DNA from: Candidatus Sphingomonas colombiensis
GTDB taxonomy: Bacteria; Pseudomonadota; Alphaproteobacteria; Sphingomonadales; Sphingomonadaceae
Length of the DNA stretch: 64,000 bases
Assembly (NCBI GenBank): GCA_029202845.1
Contig: CP119315.1
Location: 1,371,501-1,435,500 of the forward strand
Direction: 5' to 3'
Shown here one piece after another: positions 32,726 through 41,770 of this stretch; the stretch's first letter is position 1; each line of letters opens with the position of its first letter. The notes under the pieces were generated by a model, which was given only the letters and a program-made list of their open reading frames with translations, searched no databases and was not told where the DNA came from. Made by a program: the position numbers and the translations under genes.

Positions 32726-34303
32726 TCATCCGCCCGCGCGCTCCAGCGCCTCGGCAATCAGTTTGCGGCTATTGGCGATGCCATAAAGCTTGATGAAGCT
32801 GCCCATGCGCGGCCCCTGGCTTGATCCCAGCAGCGTTTCGTACAGCGCCTTGAACCAGTCCCGCAACTCGGCGAACCCGCCGGTCTTGCCGATCTCATAG
32901 ATGTGGTTCTGGATATCCTCCGCGGGCGCGTCGGCCGGCAGCGCGGCAAGCGCCTCGTCGAGCCGCTTGAGCGCCGCCACCTCCACGCCTTCGGGCGCGC
33001 GGCGCTGGAGCGTCGGCGCGACGAAATCGCGGTGATAGGCCAATGCATAGCCGATCAGGCGATCCAGCTCCGGATAGGCCGCCGGCGTGGCATCGGGCAC
33101 ATAATTGCCGAGATAGCCCCACACTTGTTCAGGCGACGCCTCCCCCATCACGCCGACGAGGTTGAGCAGCAGCCCGAACGTCACCGGCAGCGTGCCTTCG
33201 GGCAGCTTGCCGTCATGAATGTGGTGAACCGGGTTGCCGAGCCGCTCCTTGATCGCCTGCCCGGCGTAATTGGTGCGGAACTGCCAATATTCGTCCACCG
33301 CGCGCGGAATCACGCCCATGTGGAGCTGTTTGGCCTTCTTCGGCTCACGATAAGCGTAGAAAGCGACCGATTCCTCCGGCCCATAGGTCAGCCATTGATC
33401 GAGGCTGATGCCATTGCCCTTCGACTTGGAGATCTTCTCCCCCTTTTCGTCGAGGAACAGCTCATACACCAATGTCTCGGGTTTCCGCGCACCGAGAATC
33501 TGGCAGATCTTCCCGCCGAGGATGGCGGAATCGATCAGGTCCTTGCCGTGCATCTCATAATCGACGCCCAGCGCGGCCCAGCGCATCCCCCAATCGGGCT
33601 TCCACTGGAGCTTCGCGCCACCGCCGAGGATCGATTGCTCGATCGTCTCGCCTTCATCGACGAAACGGATCAGCCCGGCTTCGGCATCGACCACCTCGAC
33701 CGGAACCTGAAGCACGATGCCGGATTTCGAGCTGATCGGCAGCACCGGCGAATAGGTCGCCTGTCGCTCGCCGCGCAGCGTCGGCAGCATCACGCCCATG
33801 ATCGCATCATAGTTGCGCAGCACGTTCCTGAGTTGCTCGTCGAACCGGCCCGATGTGTAATATTCGGTCGAGGACGCGAATTCGTATTCGAAGCCGTAGC
33901 GATCGAGGAAGGCGCGCAACATCGCATTATTGTGATGCGCGAAGCTCTCATACTTTTCGAACGGATCCGGCACCTTGGTCAGCGGGCGGCCGAGATACTC
34001 GGTCAGCATCGCATGATTGGGCACGTTGTCCGGCACCTTGCGCAGGCCATCCATGTCGTCGGAAAAGGCGATGAGCCGCGACGGCTGATCGGAAAGCGCG
34101 GTGAACGCATTACGCACCATCGTCGTGCGCAGCACCTCGTTGAACGTGCCGATATGCGGCAGCCCCGATGGGCCATATCCCGTTTCGAAGATGATCGGCG
34201 CGCCGCCCGGTTTGCCCTCGGGCCAGCGCTTGAGCAGCCGGCGCGCCTCCTCGAACGGCCAGGCCTTGGACTCTAGGGCTGCGGTGCGAATGTCGTCTGT
34301 CAT
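32726..34303 (-). CDS. lysK: Class I lysyl-tRNA synthetase
   Basis: 525 residues. Class I signature HIGT at 50-53 (PSGLPHIGTF) and KISKS at 290-294, in the order of archaeal-type LysRS-I, unrelated to the class II LysS of E. coli. LysRS-I is the normal form in many alphaproteobacteria. A C-terminal helical anticodon-binding domain follows. First gene of an operon with nhaA and a deacetylase; divergent from crtZ across only 32 bp. Confidence 0.95.
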   Translation of the reverse strand: MTDDIRTAALESKAWPFEEARRLLKRWPEGKPGGAPIIFETGYGPSGLPHIGTFNEVLRTTMVRNAFTALSDQPSRLIAFSDDMDGLRKVPDNVPNHAMLTEYLGRPLTKVPDPFEKYESFAHHNNAMLRAFLDRYGFEYEFASSTEYYTSGRFDEQLRNVLRNYDAIMGVMLPTLRGERQATYSPVLPISSKSGIVLQVPVEVVDAEAGLIRFVDEGETIEQSILGGGAKLQWKPDWGMRWAALGVDYEMHGKDLIDSAILGGKICQILGARKPETLVYELFLDEKGEKISKSKGNGISLDQWLTYGPEESVAFYAYREPKKAKQLHMGVIPRAVDEYWQFRTNYAGQAIKERLGNPVHHIHDGKLPEGTLPVTFGLLLNLVGVMGEASPEQVWGYLGNYVPDATPAAYPELDRLIGYALAYHRDFVAPTLQRRAPEGVEVAALKRLDEALAALPADAPAEDIQNHIYEIGKTGGFAELRDWFKALYETLLGSSQGPRMGSFIKLYGIANSRKLIAEALERAGG

Positions 34304-34335
34304 GGTGCAGTGCGACGTAGCGACGCACGGCCGCG

Positions 34336-34872
34336 ATGGCTATATCCTCGCGCATGTTCTGGTGGCTCGGCCCTATCCTGTTCATCGTGACCGTCGCGGG
34401 GATGGAGGTGTTCGCCTATGTCATGCACCGCTGGGTGATGCATGGGCCCGGCTGGTTCCTGCATGAAAGCCATCACCGCGAGCGCACCGGCCGGTTCGAA
34501 CTCAACGATCTGTATGGCGTGATCTTCGCAATTCCCTCGATCGTGCTGCTTTACGGCGGGACGCAGGCGGGCTGGTGGACCGGCTGGGCATGGATCGGAG
34601 CGGGGATCGCCGGCTATGGCGCGATATATTTCGGCTTTCACGATGTGATCGTCCACCGCCGCGTGGCGACCCGTTATCTGCCGAGATCGCGCTATATGAA
34701 ACGCATCGTGCAGGCGCACCGGCTGCATCATGCGATCGGCACCAGGCAGGGCGCGGTGAGCTTCGGGTTTCTCGTCGCGCCGCCGCCTATCGTGCTGAAA
34801 GCAGAGCTTAAACGACGCGGAAACGTGCACCTGCGTGCGACGAAGCGAGCGGAAACGTTTGCGGATTGGTAA
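34336..34872 (+). CDS. crtZ: Beta-carotene hydroxylase (fatty-acid hydroxylase superfamily)
   Basis: 178 residues with several membrane segments and the di-iron histidine clusters of CrtZ: HRWVMH, HESHH, FHDVIVH and HRLHH. Hydroxylates the ionone rings of beta-carotene to zeaxanthin; yellow carotenoids are typical of sphingomonads. ATG at 34336, or ATG 34354 six codons later. No other carotenoid genes are nearby. Confidence 0.9.
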   Translation: MAISSRMFWWLGPILFIVTVAGMEVFAYVMHRWVMHGPGWFLHESHHRERTGRFELNDLYGVIFAIPSIVLLYGGTQAGWWTGWAWIGAGIAGYGAIYFGFHDVIVHRRVATRYLPRSRYMKRIVQAHRLHHAIGTRQGAVSFGFLVAPPPIVLKAELKRRGNVHLRATKRAETFADW

Positions 34873-34896
34873 CCATTGGCGGCGCATAAGCGGGCG

Positions 34897-35223
34897 ATGG
34901 ATCAGGCCGTATCCCTACCTGTGATTCACGAAGGCGAAGACAATCGCCTTGCGCTGCGCAAGGCGGTGAAGATGCGCGCGCATCTGCGCGATCGTGGGAC
35001 GACGCGATTCGAGATCGACGTGGTCGACCTCTCCACCACCGGATTTCGCGCGCAGACCAGCTTCACGCTCTGGCCCGGTCAGACGGTGTGGCTGACGCTG
35101 CCGGGGCTCGCGGGGTTGGAAGCTGTGGTCGCGTGGCGGGATAAATATCGCTACGGCTGCGCCTTCGCCAAACCGCTGCATCGCGCGGTGTTCGATCACA
35201 TCGTGGCGCTGGGAAACAGTTAA
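34897..35223 (+). CDS. PilZ-domain protein
   Basis: 108 residues from the ATG at 34897 (a TTG at 34876 is an alternative). A single PilZ domain: a basic N-terminal stretch LALRKAVKMRAHLRDRG supplies the RxxxR-type region and VVDLSTTGFRA the D/NxSxxG motif that bind cyclic di-GMP. The beta-barrel ends with YGCAFAKPL. A free-standing PilZ protein would act as a c-di-GMP sensor through partners not visible here. Confidence 0.85.
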   Translation: MDQAVSLPVIHEGEDNRLALRKAVKMRAHLRDRGTTRFEIDVVDLSTTGFRAQTSFTLWPGQTVWLTLPGLAGLEAVVAWRDKYRYGCAFAKPLHRAVFDHIVALGNS

Positions 35224-35403
35224 GCGCGCGCCGATCACATAGCGAAGCTGCTGCCCGGCCGGCGGGTCGGCATGGCCAGTCGAGCTACTTCAGGAAAAGA
35301 CCAATCCAATCAGCCACGCCGCGGCAACGCTGCGTCGTCGATCGGGCATTTTTGCGGCCGCCGGCCCTGACGGGCGATGCGCCTTTCAGCGCACCGGCGC
35401 CCA

Positions 35404-36339
35404 TCAGTCAAACAGGCTCGACACGCTGCTTTCGTCCGCGATCCGCCGAATCGCCTCGGCCAGCAACGGCGCGATCGTGAGATGGCGGATGCGCTTGGCG
35501 TCCGCGATCACATCCTGATTGCCGATCGAATCGGTGATCACCAGCTCACGCAGCGCCGATCCCTCGACCCGCGCCACCGCGCCGCCCGAGAGCACGCCAT
35601 GCGTGACATAGGCCACCACGTCTTCCGCTCCGGCGGCTTTCAGCGCGGCGGCGGCGTTACAGAGCGTACCGGCCGAATCGACGATATCGTCGATCAGGAT
35701 GCAGAAGCGGCCCTCGACCTCGCCGATGATGTTCATCACCTCGGACTCGCCGGCGCGCTCGCGGCGCTTGTCGACGATCGCCAGCGGCGCGTTGTCGAGC
35801 CGCTTGGCGAGCGCACGCGCACGCACCACGCCGCCGACGTCAGGCGAGACGACCATCAGATTCTTGTCGCCAAAGCGCGAATGAATGTCCGCAGACATCA
35901 CCGGCGCGCCGAACAGATTGTCGGTCGGGATATCGAAGAAGCCCTGGATCTGCCCGGCGTGAAGATCGACCGAAAGCACGCGGTCGGCACCCGCCGTGGT
36001 GATCAGGTTCGCGACCAGCTTGGCCGAGATCGGGGTACGCGGACCCGGCTTCCGATCCTGCCGGGCATAGCCGAAATAGGGGATGACGGCGGTGATCCGC
36101 TTGGCCGACGCGCGCTTCAGCGCGTCGATGCAGATCAGCAGCTCCATCAGATTGTCGTTCGCCGGATAGCTGGTCGACTGGATCAGGAACACGTCTTCGC
36201 CGCGCACGTTCTCGCGAATCTCGACGAAGATTTCCTCATCGGCGAAGCGGCGCACCAGCGCCTCGGTCAGCGGCAGCTCGAGATAGGCCGCGATATCGCG
36301 TGCCAGCGGCAGATTCGAGTTACCGGTCATCAGTTTCAT
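35404..36339 (-). CDS. prs: Ribose-phosphate pyrophosphokinase
   Basis: 311 residues from the ATG at 36339; the frame is open upstream, but the family begins KLMTGNSN...LARDIA. ATP loop and catalytic region IPYFGYARQDRK, metal site DLHAGQIQGFFD, and PRPP loop ILIDDIVDSAGTL are all intact. Makes PRPP for nucleotide, histidine, tryptophan and NAD synthesis. Divergent from gltX across about 80 bp. Confidence 0.96.
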   Translation of the reverse strand: MKLMTGNSNLPLARDIAAYLELPLTEALVRRFADEEIFVEIRENVRGEDVFLIQSTSYPANDNLMELLICIDALKRASAKRITAVIPYFGYARQDRKPGPRTPISAKLVANLITTAGADRVLSVDLHAGQIQGFFDIPTDNLFGAPVMSADIHSRFGDKNLMVVSPDVGGVVRARALAKRLDNAPLAIVDKRRERAGESEVMNIIGEVEGRFCILIDDIVDSAGTLCNAAAALKAAGAEDVVAYVTHGVLSGGAVARVEGSALRELVITDSIGNQDVIADAKRIRHLTIAPLLAEAIRRIADESSVSSLFD

Positions 36340-36420
36340 TATGTCACGCCCTTCGCCCAGACCGGTCGCCCTTAATACCGGGGACTGGCGAGGGAAAGGG
36401 CAAGCGCCTAAGCGAGCCAA

Positions 36421-37749
36421 ATGACCGTCGTTACCCGCTTCGCGCCGTCGCCCACCGGGCAGCTGCATGTCGGCAATATCCGCACCGCGCTGCACAACTG
36501 GCTGTTTGCCCAAGCGAACGGCGGCAAGTTCATGCTGCGCATCGACGATACCGACGCGGAGCGCAGCGAGGAGCGTTTCGTTGAATCGATCCGCGCGGAT
36601 CTCGATTGGCTCGGCCTCGTGCCGGCTGCGGAGGTGCGGCAGTCCGCGCGATTCGCGCTTTATCAGGACAGGTTCGATTCGCTCGTCGCGGCAGGGCGTA
36701 TCTATCCCGCTTATGAGACCGCGCAGGAGCTTGATCTCAAGCGCAAGATTCAGCGCGGACGCGGGCTGCCCCCGGTCTATGATCGCGCCGCGCTTCGGCT
36801 CAGCAACGCGGAACGCGCGCAGATGGAGGCGGACGGCGTGCGGCCGCACTGGCGCTTCAAACTTGAGCATGGCGCGGCGATCGAATGGCGCGACCTGATC
36901 CGCGGCGACCAGCATTTCGATCCGGCGACGATGAGCGACCCCGTGGTGCGCCGTGCCGACGGATCGTGGCTATACATGCTCCCGTCGGCGATCGACGACG
37001 TGGATCTTGGCATCACCCATGTCGTGCGCGGCGAGGATCACGTTTCGAACACCGCATTGCAGATTCAGATGTTCGAAGCGCTCGACGCCGCTCCGCCAGC
37101 CTTTGCGCATGAGGCGCTGCTCACCGGCAACGAAGGCAAATTGTCCAAGCGACTCGGCAGCGTCGGGGTCGATCAGTTCCGCGAGACGGGGATCGAGCCG
37201 CAGGCGATTCGCGCGCTGCTCGCCCGGCTTGGCACCAGCGATCCGGTCGAGCCGCTCATCGACGTGGCTCCCCTCATCGCCGGCTTCGATTTCTCGCGCT
37301 TCGGCCGCGCGCCGGCGCGCTTCGACGAGGGCGAACTCGCTCAGGTCAATGCGCGGATCATTCACCAGCTTCCGTTCGCAACGGTCGCCGATCGGCTGCC
37401 TGTCGGCATGGGCGAGGCGGCATGGGAAGCGGTGCGCCCCAACCTTAACACCATCGCGGAAGTGCGAGACTGGTGGCAGGTGATCGAAGGCCCGATCGAC
37501 GCGATCGATCCGGGCGAAGACGCCGCCTATCTCGCCGAAGCAGCCGAAGCGGCCACCGCGATCGATTGGGCAGTCGATCCGTGGCACGCGCTCACCACGC
37601 GACTCAAGGAGACCACCGGCCGCAAGGGCAAGGCGCTGTTCCTCCCGCTGCGTCGCGCGCTGACCGGGCGCGATCACGGACCGGACATGGCAGCGCTACT
37701 CCCGCTGATCGGCCGCGATCGCGCGCTCATGCGCCTTTCGCCGGGCTGA
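36421..37749 (+). CDS. gltX: Glutamyl-tRNA synthetase
   Basis: 442 residues, the short form. FAPSPTGQLHVGN has the class I HIGH-like HVGN at 16-19, RIDDTDAERS follows, and KLSKR at 240-244 is the KMSKS equivalent. Many alphaproteobacteria have two GluRS paralogues, one charging tRNA-Gln for the GatCAB pathway; which role this one has cannot be decided here. ATG lies directly after the divergent prs promoter region. Confidence 0.94.
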   Translation: MTVVTRFAPSPTGQLHVGNIRTALHNWLFAQANGGKFMLRIDDTDAERSEERFVESIRADLDWLGLVPAAEVRQSARFALYQDRFDSLVAAGRIYPAYETAQELDLKRKIQRGRGLPPVYDRAALRLSNAERAQMEADGVRPHWRFKLEHGAAIEWRDLIRGDQHFDPATMSDPVVRRADGSWLYMLPSAIDDVDLGITHVVRGEDHVSNTALQIQMFEALDAAPPAFAHEALLTGNEGKLSKRLGSVGVDQFRETGIEPQAIRALLARLGTSDPVEPLIDVAPLIAGFDFSRFGRAPARFDEGELAQVNARIIHQLPFATVADRLPVGMGEAAWEAVRPNLNTIAEVRDWWQVIEGPIDAIDPGEDAAYLAEAAEAATAIDWAVDPWHALTTRLKETTGRKGKALFLPLRRALTGRDHGPDMAALLPLIGRDRALMRLSPG

Positions 37750-37883
37750 GACGCGAGGCGCGTCCGGCAAAAGCCAAATGCATCGCCGTGATGTTATAAA
37801 GTCTCTTTTCTACAATATTGGTATGTTGTATCATCTCGATACCGGGAAACCGGCCAAGGAGAACAATCGAGAGGATCAGCCCT

Positions 37884-38540
37884 ATGTACGCGGATCGTCA
37901 CTCCCGCTCCGGCGGGTTCAACCCTGGCAGCCTCGCCATCGCGCTCACCATCAACGCGACACTGGTCGCCGGGCTGATATTATCGGTGCCGGAATTCCGG
38001 GCGCCACTGGATCATGTGCTCCAGACCCGAAATATCCCGATCGACGAACCTCCGCCCCCGAAGCCTCTGCCACAACCCGAGCCCAGGATCGCGCACCAGT
38101 CGCAGCGGACCATCCAGCATATCGACACCCTCAAGCCGTTGGTGGATACGAACACCGCCAGCGGCCCCTTCGTTTTCCCCCCACAGCCACCATTCGATCC
38201 GGGGATGGATGCTGCGGGAACGACGATCATCGATCCGCCGGTCAAGCCGCCGGTGCTCAGCGATGCCACGGTCGATCCGCGCTATGCGCGCGATTTCCAG
38301 CCCGAATATCCCGCCGGTGAACGCCGCATGGGCAATGAGGGCAAGGTGGTGATCCGCGTGCTGATCGGCAGTGACGGGCGCGTGAAGCAGGTTGAGCGCG
38401 TCTCCGCCGCAAGCGAGTCTTTCTGGCAAGCGACCAAGCGGCAGGCGCTCAGCCGCTGGCGCTTCCGCCCCGCCTTGCTTGATGGCGCGCCGGTCGAATC
38501 GTGGCGCATCATGACGGTTCGATTCGAGATGACCTCCTGA
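37884..38540 (+). CDS. tonB: TonB-family energy transducer
   Basis: 218 residues from the ATG at 37884, preceded by GAGAGGA. One N-terminal membrane helix (about 18-36) is followed by a proline-rich periplasmic linker (PPPPKPLPQPEP). The C-terminal TonB domain has PEYPAGERRMGNEGKVVIRVLIGSDGRV and the late RWRFRPA. Couples proton motive force to outer-membrane TonB receptors. Upstream DNA (37788-37832) is unusually A/T-rich and has two direct ATGTTRTA half-sites, possibly metal-regulated; this is weak. Confidence 0.9.
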   Translation: MYADRHSRSGGFNPGSLAIALTINATLVAGLILSVPEFRAPLDHVLQTRNIPIDEPPPPKPLPQPEPRIAHQSQRTIQHIDTLKPLVDTNTASGPFVFPPQPPFDPGMDAAGTTIIDPPVKPPVLSDATVDPRYARDFQPEYPAGERRMGNEGKVVIRVLIGSDGRVKQVERVSAASESFWQATKRQALSRWRFRPALLDGAPVESWRIMTVRFEMTS

Positions 38541-38662
38541 TGGCAGCGCCGTCGGCCCTCTTTCGCCCAATCGCCATAGGGCGCGGTGGCGGGAGGGGGC
38601 CGACGCAACGCGATTCCCCTCAGGGGTGGCAAGTGGCGCCGCGCACGCCTATCTTGGGCGCC

Positions 38663-39010
38663 ATGCAATTCCTCGCCCGCATGTCGCCGCTTCGCGCGCT
38701 GCGAGACCTTCGGCTGTTCCTGCACCAGCGTCAGCCGCACGAACTCGGCTTCCTTGCGCTCGCCATTCTCATCACCGGCTTCTTCATCTTCGCCTTCGTG
38801 AAGGATTCGAGCATCGAGAAGGTCTATAAGCCCAACATCATCTACGTGCAGCAATGGCGCCTCGATCGCACGGACGCGCAAATCCGCGCGCAGCAGAAGA
38901 TCGATCAGGTGAAGATCGACAAGGAACAGGCCGAGCTGGCGAAGGAACAGGCCAAGACCCGCGCCGAATTCCAGCGCCTCGATGACAAGATGAAGCGCTG
39001 GGGCCTCTGA
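38663..39010 (+). CDS. Small single-span membrane protein with C-terminal coiled coil
   Basis: 115 residues from the ATG at 38663; a longer frame from 38501 overlaps tonB and lacks support. One transmembrane helix (about 29-48, ELGFLALAILITGFFIFAF) is followed by a charged, heptad-like helix rich in K, E and Q (75-112). Not recognised as a characterised family. Its TGA overlaps the proposed ribD start (CTGA), linking it to the riboflavin genes. Confidence 0.75.
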   Translation: MQFLARMSPLRALRDLRLFLHQRQPHELGFLALAILITGFFIFAFVKDSSIEKVYKPNIIYVQQWRLDRTDAQIRAQQKIDQVKIDKEQAELAKEQAKTRAEFQRLDDKMKRWGL

Positions 39011-39996
39011 GCGCCGCCGCAGATCAGCGCTGGATCGCCGCCGCGCTCGCGCTCGCCGCGCGATCGCGCGGGCTGACCGCGCCCAATCCCAATGTCGGCT
39101 GCGTCATCGTCAACCACGACTGCGTCGTCGGACGCGGCTGGACCCAGGCCGGCGGCAGGCCCCATGCCGAAGCGATGGCGCTGGCCGACGCGGGTGAGGC
39201 GGCGCGCGGCGCCACCGCTTATGTCACCCTCGAACCCTGTGCACACCGCTCGGCGCGCGGCCCGGCCTGCGCGGATCTGCTTATCGAAGCGGGCGTGACG
39301 CGGGTGGTCGCGGCGTTGCGGGATCCCGATCCGCGCACCGATGGCGCCGGCTTCGCGCGTCTCTCCGCCGCGGGAATCGCCGTCTCCAGCGGCGTCAGCG
39401 AAGACGAAGCGCGGCGGTCGATGGCGGGTTTCCTCACCCGCCGTGCGTTGGGTCGACCGCATGTCACGCTCAAGCTCGCAACCTCGCTCGACGGGTGTAT
39501 CGCGCTGGCAAGCGGGGAGAGCCGCTGGATCACCGGCCCCGAATCACGCGCCCATGCGCATCTCGAACGCGCGCGGCACGAAGCGATTCTCGTTGGGCGA
39601 GGCACATGGGAGGCCGATGCACCACGCCTCGACGTGCGGCTGCCGGGGCTCGAATCGCGCGCGCCACAACGCGTCGTTCTTTCGACGCGCACGCCGGATG
39701 CGCCGGGCCTTACCGTGATTGCGCGTCCTGCCGAGATCGCCACGCTGCCGGGCGACCATCTGCTGATCGAGGGCGGCGCGGGCGTGGCCTCCGCCTTCCT
39801 CGCCGCCGATCTCGTCGATCGCCTGCTGCTCTATCGCGCGCCGATCCTGATCGGGCGCGGACGCGCTGCGCTGGGCGACATCGGCCTCGCCAACCTTGCC
39901 GACGCGCACGGCCGCTGGCGCCTGACCGACGCGCGCGAGCTTGGCAGCGACCGACTCGAGGCATATGAGCGCCAACGACAGCAGGACTCCAATTGA
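39007..39996 (+). CDS. ribD: Bifunctional riboflavin deaminase/reductase RibD, probable CTG start
   Basis: 329 residues if translation starts at CTG 39007 overlapping the upstream stop (CTGA). The first ATG (39175) would remove 56 residues, including the catalytic HAE (His53, Glu55), so it cannot be the true start. In this frame no ATG, GTG or TTG exists between the stop at 38983 and 39175. Zinc cysteines are Cys78 and Cys88 in PCAHRSARGPAC. The C-terminal reductase domain starts near 140 (HVTLKLATSLDG). Second and third steps of riboflavin synthesis; ribE starts at the next base. Confidence 0.9.
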   Translation: MSAAADQRWIAAALALAARSRGLTAPNPNVGCVIVNHDCVVGRGWTQAGGRPHAEAMALADAGEAARGATAYVTLEPCAHRSARGPACADLLIEAGVTRVVAALRDPDPRTDGAGFARLSAAGIAVSSGVSEDEARRSMAGFLTRRALGRPHVTLKLATSLDGCIALASGESRWITGPESRAHAHLERARHEAILVGRGTWEADAPRLDVRLPGLESRAPQRVVLSTRTPDAPGLTVIARPAEIATLPGDHLLIEGGAGVASAFLAADLVDRLLLYRAPILIGRGRAALGDIGLANLADAHGRWRLTDARELGSDRLEAYERQRQQDSN

Positions 39997-40608
39997 ATGT
40001 TTACCGGGATCGTCTCCGACGTCGGCACCATCAGCGCGATTGAATCGCGCGGCGACCTGCGCGTGGTCGTCAACACCGCTTATGATACGGCCGGGATCGA
40101 TCTCGGCGCCTCGATCTCCTGTTCGGGCGTGTGCCTGACGGTGGTGGACAAGGCCCCCGGCTGGTTCGCCGTCGACGTCTCGGGCGAAACCGCCAGCCGC
40201 ACTGCGCAGGGCCAGTGGAGCGCGGGGCGCCGCCTCAACCTCGAACGCGCGATGAAGCTCGGTGAGGAACTCGGCGGCCATATCGTGACCGGCCATGTGG
40301 ACGGCGTCGCCGAGGTGATCGAGGTATCTCCCGACGGCGATTCAAAACGCATCACCTTTCGTATTTCCAGCGATCTCGCGCCGTTCCTCGCCGCCAAGGG
40401 CTCGGTAACGGTCGATGGCGTATCGCTCACCGTCAACACCGTCGAAGATCGCGCCGACGGCACATTGTTCGCGATCAACCTGATTCCCCACACCCAGGCG
40501 GTAACCACGCTGGGCGCGCTAGTGCCCGGCCAGCCGGTCAATATCGAGATCGACGTCCTCGCCCGCTACCTCCAACGCATGGAACATTATCGTGTCAAAG
40601 CCGGCTGA
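39997..40608 (+). CDS. ribE: Riboflavin synthase alpha subunit
   Basis: 203 residues beginning MFTGIVSDVGTI, the invariant start of the family. Two tandem lumazine-binding barrels (about 1-96 and 97-200), each with the GVCLTV / GVSLTV signature. Dismutates two dimethyl-ribityllumazines to riboflavin. Starts immediately after the ribD stop (TGA-ATG) and overlaps the ribBA GTG start by 17 bp. Confidence 0.96.
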   Translation: MFTGIVSDVGTISAIESRGDLRVVVNTAYDTAGIDLGASISCSGVCLTVVDKAPGWFAVDVSGETASRTAQGQWSAGRRLNLERAMKLGEELGGHIVTGHVDGVAEVIEVSPDGDSKRITFRISSDLAPFLAAKGSVTVDGVSLTVNTVEDRADGTLFAINLIPHTQAVTTLGALVPGQPVNIEIDVLARYLQRMEHYRVKAG

Positions 40609-41743
40609 ACTCGCGCGTCTGCGCCACGCTTTCCTGTCTTCGCCCGAAGAGATCATCGAAGAGGCGAAGAACGGCCGAATGTTCATCCTCGTCGATGACG
40701 AGGATCGCGAGAATGAGGGCGATCTGGTGATCCCGGCGCAGATGGCGACGCCGGAAAAGATCAATTTCATGGCCAAGCACGGGCGCGGGCTGATCTGTCT
40801 CGCGCTCACCAAGGCGCGGGTCGATCAGCTCGGGCTCGGGCTGATGAGCCGTCATAACGGCACGCGGCACGAAACCGCCTTCACCGTCTCGATCGAGGCG
40901 CGCGACGGCGTTACCACCGGCATTTCGGCAGCCGATCGCGCCCGCACCGTGGCGGTGGCGATCGACGCGTCGAAGAGCCGCGAGGAGATCGTGACCCCGG
41001 GTCACGTCTTCCCACTCGTCGCGCGCGACGGCGGTGTGCTCGTCCGCGCCGGCCATACCGAGGCGGCGGTCGACGTTTCACGGCTCGCCGGGCTCAATCC
41101 ATCGGGCGTGATCTGCGAGATCATGAACGAGGACGGCACGATGTCGCGGCTGGACGATCTCGTCGCCTTCGCGCAGCTTCATAACCTCAAGATCGGCACG
41201 ATCCGCGATCTGATCGCCTATCGCCGCCGCCACGATCATCTCGTCCAGAAACAGGCGGAGATGACGTTCGAATCGCGCTGGGGCGGCACCTGGCGGGGTA
41301 TCACCTTCTTCAACAAGGCGACCGGCGACGAGACGATCGCGCTTGTGAAGGGCCGGATCGATCCCGCCAAGCCCACGCTGGTGCGGATGCACACCGCAAG
41401 CTTCTTCGTCGACATGTTCGGCGAACAATCCGATCGCTCGGGGCTGCTGTCACGCTCGATGGAGATGATCGGGGAAGAGGGCGCGGGCGTGATCGTGGTG
41501 ATCAACCGCCCGATGCAGGGCGCCGTCACGCGTTTCATGAAGGCGCGCGCGGAGGGCAAGGGCCCCGGCGAGCCGGAGATCGAGGAACTGCGCGATTACG
41601 GCGTCGGCGCGCAGATTCTCGCCGAGCTGGGGGTGGAAGAAATGGTGCTTCTCACCAACACCCATCACGCGCTGATCGGGCTGGAGGGCTATGGCCTGTC
41701 GATCGTCGCAGAGCGACCGATCACCGGTGTCGGCGCGGCGTAA
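40592..41743 (+). CDS. ribBA: DHBP synthase with degenerate GTP cyclohydrolase II domain
   Basis: 383 residues from a GTG at 40592. The N-terminal RibB domain (about 15-215) is complete: DDEDRENEGDL (35-45), the RHNG...HETAFTVS loop, and GHVFPL/GGVLVRAGHTEAAVD. The C-terminal RibA-like domain (220-383) has lost the three zinc cysteines expected in the CxxGDxxxSxxCDC region: residues 265-290 read RMHTASFFVDMFGEQSDRSG instead. It should make dihydroxybutanone phosphate but not open GTP, so a separate RibA is expected elsewhere. Confidence 0.93.
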   Translation: MSKPAELARLRHAFLSSPEEIIEEAKNGRMFILVDDEDRENEGDLVIPAQMATPEKINFMAKHGRGLICLALTKARVDQLGLGLMSRHNGTRHETAFTVSIEARDGVTTGISAADRARTVAVAIDASKSREEIVTPGHVFPLVARDGGVLVRAGHTEAAVDVSRLAGLNPSGVICEIMNEDGTMSRLDDLVAFAQLHNLKIGTIRDLIAYRRRHDHLVQKQAEMTFESRWGGTWRGITFFNKATGDETIALVKGRIDPAKPTLVRMHTASFFVDMFGEQSDRSGLLSRSMEMIGEEGAGVIVVINRPMQGAVTRFMKARAEGKGPGEPEIEELRDYGVGAQILAELGVEEMVLLTNTHHALIGLEGYGLSIVAERPITGVGAA

Positions 41744-41770
41744 TTCGTTAATATCGAAGGTAACACATAC

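Noticed and set aside
37785..37835. Zur or Fur operator upstream of tonB
   Set aside because: The A/T-rich stretch has ATGTTRTA half-sites but no matching second halves at the expected spacing, so it was not listed as a feature.
39950..41770. FMN riboswitch controlling the rib genes
   Set aside because: Genes in the cluster are packed too tightly, and none of the conserved RFN-element blocks was seen upstream of ribD, ribE, ribBA or ribH.
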